Positions 10,736-21,600 of a DNA stretch of 64,000 nt are shown piece by piece. The stretch covers positions 58,326,364 through 58,390,363 of the forward strand of contig CM060980.1 of the NCBI GenBank assembly GCA_030765065.1, in the 5' to 3' direction. Numbering within the stretch: the first letter of the stretch is position 1; the number at the start of each line of letters is the position of its first letter. A program made the position numbers and the translations under genes. This stretch comes from Deroplatys truncata (lineage: Eukaryota; Arthropoda; Insecta; Mantodea; Mantidae). Under the pieces are notes generated by a model that made no database searches, was not told the origin of the DNA, and worked only from the letters and a program-made list of their open reading frames with translations.

Positions 10736-10805
10736 TTGGCTTCCATACGTAGTGCAGATAAACATGAAGTATCTTCCAACTACCAACACGAATATTCCAC
10801 TTCAA
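10736..10805 (-). repeat. Inverted copy of the 71-bp end unit
   Basis: Reverse complement of one unit of the array at 7460-7719, differing at only a few positions (for example gtagtgc against gtggtgc, cgaatatt against caaatatt). It closes the gag-bearing unit on the right. Confidence 0.95.
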
Positions 10806-11048
10806 AATTCGATAAAACTGTGATTAAAGTTTATTTAAATTTTCACTCGTCACAACTTCTCTTCGAATTCAGATGTATGTACACTCAAATGCATGGATTA
10901 TGTTGATAAGGAAATACTAAATAGCTTCTAACATTTCCAGCCCCGAATCCTTACCTGGCTCCAGAACTCTCTTAATGTTTGCTTTACTTCCCCCTTTCCC
11001 TTAGAACCGTGTTTCTAATTAAATAGTTTTAATATATTAATGTGTTAG
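10806..11048. other. AT-rich spacer
   Basis: Nothing recognised. It joins the right end of the gag-only element to the dispersed repeat at 11049. Confidence 0.5.
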
Positions 11049-11350
11049 TGTTAATGTTTGACTGCCAGAATTTTGACATCAAACCAATTCGAGGCGGATT
11101 TAGTTAGGATCTGGTGTGGACGTGGTTGTGAAAAATATCTTCCAACCACACAGGTAAAATATTTCGGTACGCCTCCCCCTTTTGCCACTCACCTAGGCCT
11201 GACCTTAGTTCATAGGCTAATGCGTGTGTGTGTCAAACTTGAATTCAAAGGCTGGTGTGAAAGACATGATAAGGGCATTAAATAACGAAAAACGCTACTA
11301 TAGGAAACCAAAAGCATCGGCACGTTTCCGTGCACTCGACTGCAATATTC
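11049..11350 (+). repeat. Old dispersed repeat, member 1
   Basis: 11049-11240 matches the reverse complement of 55025-55210: gttaatgttt, 'tgccaga', 'tcttccaaccac.cag', 'cactcacctagg.ctgacctt.gttcatagg'. A second block, 11318-11350 (ggcacg, 'actcgactg', 'ttctt'), matches 55360-55395 in direct orientation. The source element is unknown. The 75-codon frame here is not conserved evidence of coding. Confidence 0.6.
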
Positions 11351-12115
11351 TTCCTCCTCAAGTTAACATTGTTTTATCAGTGATTCACTGAATATGTTTC
11401 TCAAAGCATTAATATGATATGCAGCTTTGCGCACATGCGTACAGAATGTTCTACTTTCGCTATCTTCCTCAGTTTAGTGTTAATATACCCTGAGCATTGA
11501 TTAAAAATCTATAATATATGACTTTTTTAAAAGTTTTACGTAAAGTTAAAAGCAATCGTGAATGATCATTGCTATACAACAGACCTAAGAATACACAATT
11601 CTTAATGTGGCGTATAAGCAACTAATTAGTAACAAAATTAATTTGTGTCACTCCCGATGCACCTAGGCCGATCAACCGACTTATTGCTTATCTTAGAGTA
11701 TAGGACACCTACTGCTACAAACGATGTTTAAAAAGTAATAGGAAAAGAATCGTTTCCTGCATTTTGTGGATTTAATACGCTTATTTCCGAGTTTACAGAA
11801 ATATTAGATACACCGAGAATACCCTAAAGAGAAGCCTCTATGCACACTTCGAAGCAGGAAAAGTGCCCATATAGGAACGAGGAATTTAAATCGGTACTGA
11901 AACCCATATCTACCTCCTCTCCAAGAGTCACCTTTCAACCTCCTCTCTTGCATATTTCTAGTCACTTGATTGACAAGTTGTTACGTCATCTCAAAAGTTA
12001 CTACCAACGGGCTACGTACTTGCTATTTGAACACTGTTAAGTTAATATTGATAATAAAAATATAATAATAAACTGAGAATAATGGTTTATTTAAGGGTGA
12101 TTTCAGCTACTTAGG
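11351..12115. other. Gene-free DNA
   Basis: Nothing recognised; a 66-codon open frame at 11840-12040 has ATG but no family resemblance. Confidence 0.5.
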
Positions 12116-12215
12116 ACTACAATACTATAATGCTCACTTGAGCATCATTTCACTCATTTCATTCAACGACCACCATGACCTACCCATTTTAAAGGATGTT
12201 AAACTAAAAAAACAA
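12116..12215 (+). repeat. SINE group A, 3' fragment
   Basis: Matches the tails of the copies at 2161 and 42062: 'gagcatcatttcac', 'atttcattcaacg', 'gacctaccca', 'aaaggatgtt', ending in an A-rich tail. The head is missing (5' truncation, as LINE-driven retroposition often gives). Confidence 0.65.
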
Positions 12216-12236
12216 AAAAGGTCAATTATATTAATT

Positions 12237-12475
12237 TGGATTTGCTTCTACCATTAAATTGCTTTCTATTCACAGAGTGTGTGTGTGTTTTCATTAAACT
12301 AAACCAGTTCGTAGAAGTTTTTTTCAATGACAGTCTAAATGTCTGAGATTCCATATGCAATTAAAAGCAAAAGCGAATTGTATTACTTTGGATTTACTTC
12401 TATCATTAAATTGTATTCTATTAACGCAGTGTGTTGTGTTTTCATTAAACCAATCCAGTTCGTAATACTTGTCAT
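12237..12475 (+). repeat. Tandem duplication, period 152 bp
   Basis: 12237-12320 and 12389-12475 are about 85% alike by eye: tggattt.cttcta.cattaaatt, then cagtgtgt.tgtgttttcattaaac and 'ccagttcgta'. Two copies only, with a unique spacer. Confidence 0.75.
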
Positions 12476-13560
12476 GACAACCTTTACGGACTAGGCCTTT
12501 AAAGACTAATTTTACGGACTGATTTTGGGATCGTGTGCCAAAAAGTACATTAGAGGTGAGAAATTTAATCATGAAGTGCACCTTCGACAGATGACAAACT
12601 GGCACATTCAAAGCCTTCTGTAACCCCTTCACATTTCCTCATCAGGCTTTGTCAGCATTATCGGCGTGCCCCAACCGCTTTGACGCTCCACCTAATGCAG
12701 AGCCATGGTCATCCCCTGCCCTTCCACGGCGATTTATGGTGATTTGGTCTGAAGGAGAAATGCCTACTCAGGGTTCGAAGCCCGGATATATCCCCCCTGA
12801 TCAACACGCGCACTCGGACAAACGCGACGCACAATGACCGGAGTCTGTCGCCCCGATAGAATCCACGTATTGTGTGACATAATAACGGTGATATGTAGCG
12901 TCGAATCCGGGGAGATTACTGAGATACAAAATACCTTGTCATCGCCGCACCCATACTTCAATACGACATAGACATGACAACAGTCTGCATTGCATATTGA
13001 TTTCCTAATATCAGCGACTTGTTTGATTGGACGGAAAGCATAGGTATGGCAGAGAGAGCTTGATATTATTGTGGTGGCGAGGGATGGAGCGGTTGTGTGG
13101 GGGCGGTGGAGATATATAGTAGTGTGTGTCAGCTGTCAAGTGGTGAAGTGTTAAATCGTGTGTCAATAACGCAACAATCACACGCGTTGCCGCACCAATA
13201 GATGAGCGGCCAACCAACCAAACTATAGCTCCCTAGCAAGCTCCACATACTGTGCATCCAGTGGATGAGTATACGGCTAACACTGAGTCCAGGGGTGACC
13301 AACAATTACCACCACGACGACACAGCGTAAAAGTGTGGCAAGGGAGGAATGGAATAAAAGAACGCACTGTAGGTAAATTCTCTGCTAATAGCAATAAGCT
13401 ACGCTCCTCTCTAAGAGGAAACTTTCATTGTAGTGCAATATCGTCATCATCACCTAATCAAATTCAAGCTTTTGAGTTTAGGGAATACGCAAGTGCTTTT
13501 TTAAGGAATTTTGGTGAAACAAAATCGCTTTTATGGAAAGCACTCACTATACTTTAAAGT
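12476..13560. other. GC-richer non-repetitive block with short open frames
   Basis: 12640-13330 is noticeably GC-richer and CpG-bearing (acacgcgcactcgg, gggggcgg). Open frames of 62-102 codons occur on both strands; the 101-codon frame at 13252-13557 begins with ATG-free context and shows no known domain. One B-box-like ggttcgaagcc at 12770 has no good A box. It could be part of an exon/promoter region or an unrecognised element; I cannot decide. Confidence 0.3.
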
Positions 13561-15177
13561 ACATTTCTGCAAAATTTTATTCACCTAGACCAATTATAAC
13601 TCATGCTTTGGACAGCATTTTTAAAGCGCTGCGCTAATTGTTAACTGCGTTATGATAAACTTTATGATAGTTTTTTCCCTTCAATGTCCTTGCTGTTTTC
13701 CCTTATTAAAAATGTTCTCGCAGAAAAATAGAGATAGAAATCCGAAAATTTTACGCAACGTACTTCAAATTCGTTTCATAAAATGTTTGATAGTAAGTTT
13801 TATTTAAGTCTTGGTACACTTTTAAAATAATTATTTGTACAATATTTTAGTGATTCCATCCACTATGTATAATAACACACTCTCTAAAATAATATTTTCT
13901 GGCAATGTGAATTTCCATTGTTCAATTTGTTACAGAGGTGTTAAGCAATATTTTAAATAAATGACACACTTACATTGTAATATATGTGGGAGGAGTTAAA
14001 TTTTGGGCTTGATTAATAAGATTGACATAAGAATGCATTTAGTATCTGTTCATGTATGAAGTACGCAAAATAACGCTTAGCGGACGAGTTCGTGTCTACG
14101 TAAGAGGCACAAGCCGAGTCTGGAATACGGGAAGAGTCCGTCTACAATCGTTTTTGGTAAAAATGTCTAAATTATATAAGCAATTCAGTTATATGATAGA
14201 TATTCTAAATTCAATTATATAATCACGTTTTATGTATGGTAATAAATTACTAACAGTGAAGTAAAGACTTAGTTACAACTTAAAACTGATATTTCTACAT
14301 TAAATAGTGATTATTATTTTACGGATTTTGTTTATAATTAACGGCACATATGAAGCACTTTATTTGTCAACGGTTTCTCTAGTTTTGTGAAAATATGAGT
14401 GGTAATTGCGAGAGATTCCTACAAGAAACCGTTTTAGAGAGCATTTACTAAAATGTTTAATTTTGTTCTCATACTTCTAAGAGATTCTAAGAATGTATGT
14501 TTAAAACAGAACTAGTCTCTAATTTTAGTATTTTAAGGAATCACTTTTCGTCCTTCCTTAAGTAGGTTGCAGCTGTCCAAAGTTAATTTATAAGTTATGC
14601 TCAATTATTGTATTCCCGAAATGTGGCGGTATATTTAAACATTATTATTCACTAAGAGAGTAATATAGACACATAATATGCCTTTCGGTCGACCACACGC
14701 AGATTACATGTGATATAAGTGAACTAGAATGGCATTCATTATGTTTCATCTGCTCATTATGATATTACCCCACTGCGCGCGCACCTCTCCCATACCTTTT
14801 AGCACCTTCAAAGCAGCAGTCCACTGGTCCATTCCCCGGATAAACAATAAAATATATGTATTTAAAGTAAAATAAATTATGTTCATTGCATCTTAATATT
14901 CCAATATTCATTTTCTTTGCTTTAATATGTCTTGTTTTCATGTTATCTACAAAAAATCAATAAATACACGTGGGGCATCTGCCATCTGCAAACACGTGAA
15001 TAGTGTAACAGATGGCCAGGTCCTGTGAGCATCACACATAATTTACACGTTAAGTTATTTTTGTAAAAACTCAAAGTTTTGAAATTATAGTGTAGTCGAC
15101 CAATAACAGTGTATGCAACGTCACTGTAATGGTAATTATGAAACGAGCGATACTTTCGTCTTAATTACTACTATTGT
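13561..15177. other. AT-rich DNA with an old repeat relation
   Basis: No gene. 13655-13960 is weakly similar in direct orientation to 55855-56060 (aaaaatagag..agaaatccgaaaatttt, 'aagtatgtt'-like blocks), suggesting an ancient shared repeat that may be continuous with the pair at 11049/55025. Confidence 0.35.
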
Positions 15178-15243
15178 TATATACTGGGGTGACGCTAAGA
15201 AGGTTTGCAGCTAGATATTAAATTTTAGTCACCCCAGCATATA
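15178..15243. repeat. 66-bp hairpin with 16-bp inverted arms
   Basis: tatatactggggtgac at 15178-15193 and its complement at 15228-15243 with one mismatch, loop 34 bp. Arms continue imperfectly inward. Could be a minimal MITE derivative flanked by TA. Confidence 0.75.
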
Positions 15244-15830
15244 CATTGGGAGGATAGCTGCAGAGGTAGCAAGAGGACCGGAATATTAAACTACGCATTC
15301 CAGAGCAGGCGTGGGATAGTTATAACAAAATACACAGAATTTAACATTAATCACATTACCTGTGGTTTATTTAGTATAAACACGGTGCCCGTTCATCACA
15401 CACAAAATATAAAAAGGAAGAAATCGAAGGGAGATGCTACACACACGAGACTACATTCACACGATTTCACGTGCAGCCTTTCCAGATCCAACAATCGACT
15501 AAAGATGACGCTAACCACACAACACACAAAGGAATAACGCTCTCTTCCCCCACTCTCCACTGCTAGCTAGGATCACCAGCTAGACGGTGATGAGTCGCCA
15601 CTCCAGACGAAATTCAAAACCCAAAGCCAAAAGAATGACCCCAACAATACTGTCGTCAACGACACAATAATGTATCTGGCGGACAATACGCACATATGCA
15701 CGCCACACTATTATAACCTTGTTGCATAAACTACTATTATTTCATACGTTTCATAGTACAATATTATAAACAACACTGTAATATTCATAACCGGGACGTC
15801 ACTTTCACCATCATATGAATAAAGCATGGC
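15244..15830 (-). other. GC-richer LTR-like block (uncertain)
   Basis: Read on the minus strand, 15700-15250 has a long GC-moderate stretch, then AATAAA (about 15372), then an AT-richer end, which resembles an LTR R-U5 region. No TATA/Inr pair, partner LTR or coding sequence is visible, so the assignment is weak. Confidence 0.25.
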
Positions 15831-16559
15831 AAAGCTAATTAGAACATTTAGAAGTAAACACGAGGAGACAGAAAATTGTCTTTATTTACTTGTAAATTAT
15901 TTAATTTTATTTAATAAGCTGTTAAATTCTGTTTGTCAACTATCCCTGCATAGATGCAATGAGAGCAGTGTGTTTACTAACTTCAACATACATTACTTTT
16001 TATTTATTAAAAGTAACAACATTCTACACAGTATGAAATAAGTATTGCCTGTTGAAAGAATTCAGCGAATTGCGGATTTTTTTCGAAAACATTTCAATCA
16101 ATATCAACATTTCAAACAAAATTTCAATCAGTATTTGGAATGCAAATAGAGTATTGTATATTAAGCGGGGTTATGCATTCATTCTAAAGCTAAATGCTTT
16201 ACTTTTGAAACACGAAACTTATTTGATAATGTGTAAATTTTAAATTTACTAAAAGAACTTCGTTGAATTATTTGTAAATTGTCACACAATTGTTACTGTA
16301 TTTATTCAATAAATTCGTTGTGAAATAGAATTAGGAGAGGACCATCGTGCTTTTGACCTAACCTAAAACGAGGGTATGATTTTGTCTCTGGAAGGATTAA
16401 TCTCAAATAATTTATTTAATTTTCTTGTAAATCTCTATTTTTATTATCATTTAAATGCTCTTACATTATTTCCTTCCTTATTAATAATGTTTTTGTTTTA
16501 TTTGATCTTTTCACGTTTCTGCTTCTTTGAAATTAGGAATTCTTATTTGTACCGTCGCG

Positions 16560-16591
<32 letters not shown>

Positions 16592-17171
16592 TCCGGTATT
16601 CTTAATCTACAGTAGAGTTTATCTGCTCATCTCCCTATTTTCACTGCAAATCTTTTAATTTTTAATTCGTTCATTATTATCGGATTTAATTTTATGTTTT
16701 CCTTGACCCATTTACTGATAGTAGGAACTTACCTTAAGACTTAATTCCATGCTTACAACTAATCATGGAGCTTTGTAGGTTTTTATTTTTTCATTTTACT
16801 TTTTTAGTAGTCCTTGACGCCCGTTCTTTCTATATACGGCACCACAGGCGGTGGACACTGATGATACATGAAATGAAATGAAATGATAATTGGGAACAGA
16901 AATTTAGCCTACATGCAAGGTACTTTAGGGTACCGGCATTTACCAGTTATGAAGACTAAGGAACACCTGGAAAACCCGTCAGGGAAGGCGATCCTGGTAA
17001 GATTTGGAAGTTGATTTACGAGTTGCCTTGACTTCGCCTACCCGTATCGATTGTTTTTTATTTGGTTTACCTCCAAGTCCATTTTATTATACATGAGTTA
17101 TGAAAAACTAAAATGTGAAATATATTAGCCTTTATCAAGCAGACTCATTAAAACATTAAATCATTCTGAAA
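15831..17171. other. AT-rich DNA with (ATC)n
   Basis: Open frames of 60-80 codons here are low-complexity I/L/F/N-rich translations. Contains (ATC)n at 16559-16591 and a (GAAAT)4 run at about 16869-16885. No gene recognised. Confidence 0.55.
16559..16591. repeat. (ATC)n microsatellite
   Basis: About ten uninterrupted trinucleotide units (catcat...). Confidence 0.95.
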
Positions 17172-17640
17172 CTGGGCCGAGCGAGATGGTTCTCGGTAAA
17201 GTGTAAGGCTCACATCGGGAGTCCCCGGATTCAATTCCCGGTGACCATGGGTTTTTCGTGATTTCCCTGGTCAGTAGGCAAATGCTGGGATAGTTGCACT
17301 TCTACCACGACTTTCCTGCCCTCCCTTCCTATATTCATAATCTCCTTCGTCTTCTATTTCAGTATTGAAGGATCAGCGAAGATGTTCGGCGTGTTGTAGC
17401 TGGGCGGTGGTGATGCGCTTTCTGAAGGTTTCTTCCAGGTGTAGATCGGACTGCTAAGCTAGGACTCGCCTCCGTGTGCTCTCAAGCGGGCGACCCTATG
17501 GGAGAGTCCCATGAGTCAGGGGCTTGTCGGTGGGCTTGCGCAGCGTCGGATGCGTTCGAACTGGAAACGTTAGGGACGCTTGCGCACGTCGTCACCCGGA
17601 TTTGGTCGCCCTCCCTCCAAGGGAGTTATGGGAGAAGACA
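17172..17640 (+). repeat. SINE group B, full length
   Basis: tRNA-like head: A-box region 'gagatggttctcggtaaag' and B box 'ggattcaattcc' near 17228. The diagnostic body follows: 'catgggtttttcgtgatttccc', 'gtcagtaggcaaatgctg', 'ttctatttcag'. The 3' half has 'ttcgaactggaaacgttaggga' and 'ccctccctccaagggag'. Same order as 20915-21390 and, reversed, 24050-24480 and 45905-46355. A 101-codon frame inside is incidental. Confidence 0.8.
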
Positions 17641-18483
17641 AAGGACGCACTGGCTTAAGTGTATTGCTCTGCCCAATTGCGGTGGCTCCACTTTATATGT
17701 ACCTTTATTTCTATTCTGCAACTCCATTCATACTGCCACAACCTCCTTAGCAAAATATTCTCACTTGAAATTATACTGAAAATGTAGTATATAGATTATG
17801 TAGATAATGAAGGTCATAAACACTGAGAAGTGCTAGATTTGTAAAACTTTTTGTCAAGTTGTATATCATATAACATGCCTAAAACTTCATTCCATTTCTC
17901 TTTGCTATTTTTTTAAAGTTACCTTTAAAACCCAAAAATTCGTATGTCTATAAAATGAGGTTTTCACATTTGAATACACGAATAAAAACTAAAACTGCTT
18001 TGTGTATATAAAAACCATAATTATTTGAATTTTATGCAAAGAATAGCGTTTCTAAAAATATTATTCAATGATACTGTCGTATGCAATGAATATTTAATTC
18101 TGTAGGTGAAAGGATATTCGTAAGCTCTTGCTTTCTCAAAGCACGGAATGATTTCCATAAATATATATTTTCTTTTATTTTCTTTTCTGAGGCCTCATAA
18201 GCCTCGAAGAACTGACAATATCATAAACAAGTATTAGAGTAATTATTAATTTTGTATTTCTCTAAAAGGATCTGTTTTATCGAATATTATTTTCTTTATT
18301 TTTGGAGTGCGCTGTATGTAGTACTTAACTCATTGCACTCAATTCAGCCTTTACAAAAGCAGCCCATTCGAATGTTTGTTAACAACTGAAAGATGCAACA
18401 GTCACATCATCCTATCCTATGATACTTGTCTTAGCTACCAACACACATTGTGTAGAAATTTAGACTAAGATATCCTAATTATT

Positions 18484-18527
<44 letters not shown>

Positions 18528-18779
18528 GAACAGGGTTTATAATGAGGTCGAAATAAAATATTCTTATTTATTATTAAGTTTTGTGAAAAATTTCATATGA
18601 GAAAGTTATATAAGTTAAATTTTGAAATAGCTTGTAATGCAAATAATTTAATGAAATTGGGGTTATATGAACTCTTTGTTACTTCATTTGTGCACTATAC
18701 TAATTAGAGTTTGAGACACCAAAGAAGAACGATGTGCAATTATCCGATTTCTTTTCTTTCTTTTTTTATTTGGGCGTCT
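17641..18779. other. AT-rich DNA with (TC)n
   Basis: Nothing gene-like. A long (TC)n run lies at about 18486-18526. Confidence 0.6.
18486..18526. repeat. (TC)n microsatellite
   Basis: About 20 dinucleotide units. Confidence 0.95.
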
Positions 18780-19169
18780 GAGGGTGAACCAGAAGCCAAA
18801 ATCCATCAAAGACTTTCCGCATAATATGAGGATAGTGGCGAAGTGTGTACAAATGAATCCAAAAGTTCAAAAATGGTTGGTCAAGTATGAAGGACAAAGA
18901 AGGGGCAAGACGCCCATCTATATCCACTAGTGAAACCAACATTAAGCAAGTCCGTATCCTGATTCAGATGAGTCGAAGAGTGACAAGTGGCAAACCAATT
19001 GTTTCTGGTTCATTTAAAATGCTTTAAAGGCAATCAATTCAGCACAAACCAAGAAGTGAAGAAAGCGTTGCATACATGGCTTGCTGCTCAGCCGAGAAAC
19101 CCTTTTTCTCAGGTTGTACAACAATGGACCAAGTGCATTGAGAAGCAAGGAGATTACGTTGAAAAATGA
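18780..19169 (+). pseudogene. Mariner-family transposase relic, catalytic core deleted
   Basis: Two ends of a mariner-type transposase lie almost back to back. 18780-19005 translates, across frames and with stops, to the N-terminal helix-turn-helix region. 18905 onward reads ARRPSISTSETNIKQVRILI then QMSRRVT, the interdomain GRPS linker plus second HTH. 19030-19166 reads FSTNQEVKKALHTWLAAQP then WTKCIEKQGDYVEK and stop, which is the characteristic mariner C-terminus. The two parts are in different frames. The roughly 200-residue DDD catalytic domain between them is absent, so the copy is dead and resembles an internally deleted (MITE-forming) derivative. I did not find clear terminal inverted repeats. 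The family call rests on motif recognition; a protein search would settle it. Confidence 0.7.
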
Positions 19170-19850
19170 AGTAACTGTAAGTTTCTATTGTAATTATAAT
19201 AGATTTAAAAAGTTATGTTAGGATACTTACTTACTTACCTTCGTACATTTTGCATCTTAACTCTTCGCTACTAGAGGTATTTATTATCACATCCGTAATA
19301 AAATATGTGACGGAACGTGGATACGTCATTGGAAAACTGGAAACACTGTAAACATTGTGCATAATTATGCATAGTTTTTTAAAATGTAAATCAAGACATG
19401 TAAAATATTCCAATCACACATTTTGCTATGCACATTTTGAAGCGTACTATGGAATAATTTTGTACGCGATATCTATTCTTAGTGAGACGAGATAGATTTT
19501 AAGAATGGGGAGGTAGCAAGAATATTCAACGTGAGAAAACTGTCATAAAGCAGTTATTTCAGGGGCTCACTCCTTAAAATGACTTTCAAATATGAATTGC
19601 ATCACACTAATTCATCTTTATCAATTCATCTTAAAGTATAGTGCATTTTTTGCATAAAAAATAAAGATGTTTTTTTAACCAAAACTCCGCCATTCCTTAA
19701 AAACGATTTAAAGCAACTTTATCAGCTTTGCTGACATATCCTAAAGGACTATTATATCATGTATAACAACCAAAAATAAAAATAACCCCCACAACAGCGA
19801 GAAATGCGTATCCTAGTAGTTTTAATAAATAGAATGTTTTTGACAAAATT
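19170..19850. other. AT-rich spacer
   Basis: No gene or known repeat. The 60-codon minus frame at 19231-19413 has no family resemblance. Confidence 0.5.
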
Positions 19851-20914
19851 CTGATGCGTTGCATTCACACGACTTTCTCTACACACACTTTAATAAACGA
19901 CCTTACAATATCTTATTCTTCTATTTACATCTTATTAATCGAGATAAACTTTCAATAAACATTTACATGCGTTGTAGCTCTAAGAAGAATATAAGAAGCT
20001 AAAAATTTATTTTCAAAGTGGTTATGTGATGGCTATGAAACTACGTTCTCCTTGCATAAGCACGAAAAAAAGAGAAGAATAGCGATTTGGAGTTCATAAA
20101 AATATATTTTATTTGAAAATTGAAACCAATAACAAGTAATATCTTGTAAATGGTTGACGCCACAAAAATATTTGACATAAATTTTGTGATTTAAAGCAAT
20201 CTACATTTTCTGTAATATTTTATCTTTCTATTAGGGTTCACCAGTTATACAGAATTCATTCAGAATGAAGACATCACAGCCTATTTCCAAAAAAATGTAA
20301 GGTATACTTTTTATTTCTCATGCAAATATCTTAAGCATATGGTATTTTAACCAAAATCATTACAGCCATTTTTGAGAAAATAAAAATTAGCAATTTTTTT
20401 CCTATGTAAACGGCAGTTTGGGAGGTTCTCTTGAAAAATGCCGTGTCACATCCTTTGAAGACGCTGAGCTTAAATGGCGAGCGAGATGTCGCATTCGGGA
20501 GGTCCTGGTTCGATCCCGCGACCACCCACTCTGACCCATGGGTTTTTTCGGGCGTTTTCCCGAGTCGTCAGGCGAATGCTGAAGTGGTTTACTTTATCCC
20601 CCGAATTTTCTGTCCCTCTATTTCGTTCTATTAATCATCCTTCAACTCATTTGGTCTGTTTCAGGGTTGGAAGTGCCAGAAGTGGCCCCAACTCGTGGGG
20701 GGTCGATACGGTAACCTTCATTCCTGGATCGGTGACTAATCCCCTCCACTTCACAATCCTCTAATTGGTATTTATCCGAGTGTTTGTTTTTGATTTATGC
20801 CGCTCACAGATAGACTTTTTGTTGGATTCAGGGAGTCTCAAAACGTGTATTTCCGTTAAAATTTCAATATCAAATTTTTGGGTGGAATGCAGTAATTCGT
20901 TCACTTACAATAGT
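19851..20914 (-). repeat. Family R element, interrupted by a SINE
   Basis: Minus-orientation copy beginning with the canonical CTGATGcG terminus and 'actttctctac' subterminal block. The series 'gagataaac', 'tgcataagcac', 'aaccaataacaagtaatatct', 'tttaccagttatac'-like, 'gccatttttgagaaaat' and 'ctgagcttaaat' follows. After the SINE (20476-20762) it resumes with 'ttggtatttatccgag' and 'gggtggaatgca', ending against another SINE at about 20915. Confidence 0.85.
20476..20762 (+). repeat. SINE group B variant, shorter 3' end
   Basis: Head 'gcgagcgagatg' with B box 'ggttcgatccc', body 'catgggttttttcgggcg' and 'gtcaggcgaatgctg', then a 3' end 'gggtcgatacggtaac...attcctggatcgg'. It lies in the internal palindrome of a family-R copy, leaving R sequence on both sides. 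The overlapping 67- and 96-codon frames are repeat translations. Confidence 0.75.
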
Positions 20915-21390
20915 TAAGCGAGCGAGTACGTTCAGCGGTAACGTGTCAGTCTCGCGATTTGGAGGTCCCGAGTTCGATTCTCGTCGACCACTCACTCTGA
21001 CGTGCATTTAATGGTGTTCCCTAGTCGGTAGGCTGATAGTGGTGCGGTTTTCCATTTACCACGAATTTCTTTCCTCATTTCTCTTTCATTCCATTTCGTT
21101 TTCAGGTGTACTTCTAGGTTTAGTGGTGTGTGACGGTGCCATAAAGATGACGGGATGCTTGCTCCAAGGAAAGAGCATTCCCCGTGGACACTAGGAGGCT
21201 GTTTGGTTGGACAAATCTTTCACCACCCACTCTGGGAAGCTTCAGTAGTAGAACGGGTCTTCGAGCCAGGAACTGTTAGGGATTTCCGCGCGTCTCTGTG
21301 ATTTGTGTGCCCGCGATCTGAGCCTCCTGAGGTTCCTTCACTTCATCCCTTTTCCTTGAGGGGTGATGGCCGAATAGATCTCCCTATGTC
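20915..21390 (+). repeat. SINE group B, full length
   Basis: Head with A box 'cagcggtaacgtg' and a perfect B box 'gagttcgattctc'. Body has 'ccctagtcggtaggctg' and a Py-rich ttcctcatttctctttc. The 3' half is 'tcttcgagccaggaactgttaggga' and 'ggttccttcacttcatccc', ending 'gaggggtgatggcc'. The 3' half matches the complement of 24050-24200. Confidence 0.75.
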
Positions 21391-21444
21391 GCAATGTCCG
21401 AGGCGTCCCCCTCCGTTCTATACCCTATCCCATAGATTGATTTG

Positions 21445-21600
21445 GATTGTAAAACGGAGATTCGGTCCCGATCCAGGAATGAGGATATTGTACCGACGCT
21501 CCACGAGGGGGCGCCCCCGTGAGGGAGGGATGAGGTGAAGAGAGATATCGGGTGACCGCAATCAGGAGTTACGGCACAGCAATGACAGGGCTCCTAACCT
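21445..21600 (-). repeat. SINE group B variant, 3' fragment, inverted
   Basis: 'ccgatccaggaatga' and 'gtaccgacgctcc' at 21473-21510 are the complement of 20700-20735 at the 3' end of the neighbouring SINE. Together with the plus-strand SINE at 20915 this makes an inverted SINE pair. Confidence 0.55.

Larger units (their letters stand above)
7460..10805 (+). mobile_element. Gag-only retroelement with inverted end units, permuted order
   Basis: A 3.35-kb unit bounded on the left by four tandem 58-71-bp repeats and on the right by one inverted copy of the same unit. Inside, in order, are a leader, a gag-like coiled-coil frame (7971), a capsid-like frame (8810), about 900 bp of non-coding interior, an LTR-like block (10042-10697), a primer-binding-site match and a leader segment. 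No protease, reverse transcriptase, RNase H or integrase frame is present. A standard LTR element reads LTR-PBS-leader-gag; here the LTR-PBS-leader follows gag. I infer either a circularly permuted copy or a novel terminal-inverted-repeat, gag-only element. No convincing target duplication is visible at the outer edges. Confidence 0.6.

Noticed and set aside
12649-12837. SINE suggested by ggttcgaagcc near 12770
   Set aside because: No acceptable A box at the right distance and no match to other SINE bodies in the window.
13109-13131. Host promoter suggested by gatatatag followed by TCAG
   Set aside because: Spacing of about 15 bp is too short for a TATA-initiator pair and no coding sequence follows.
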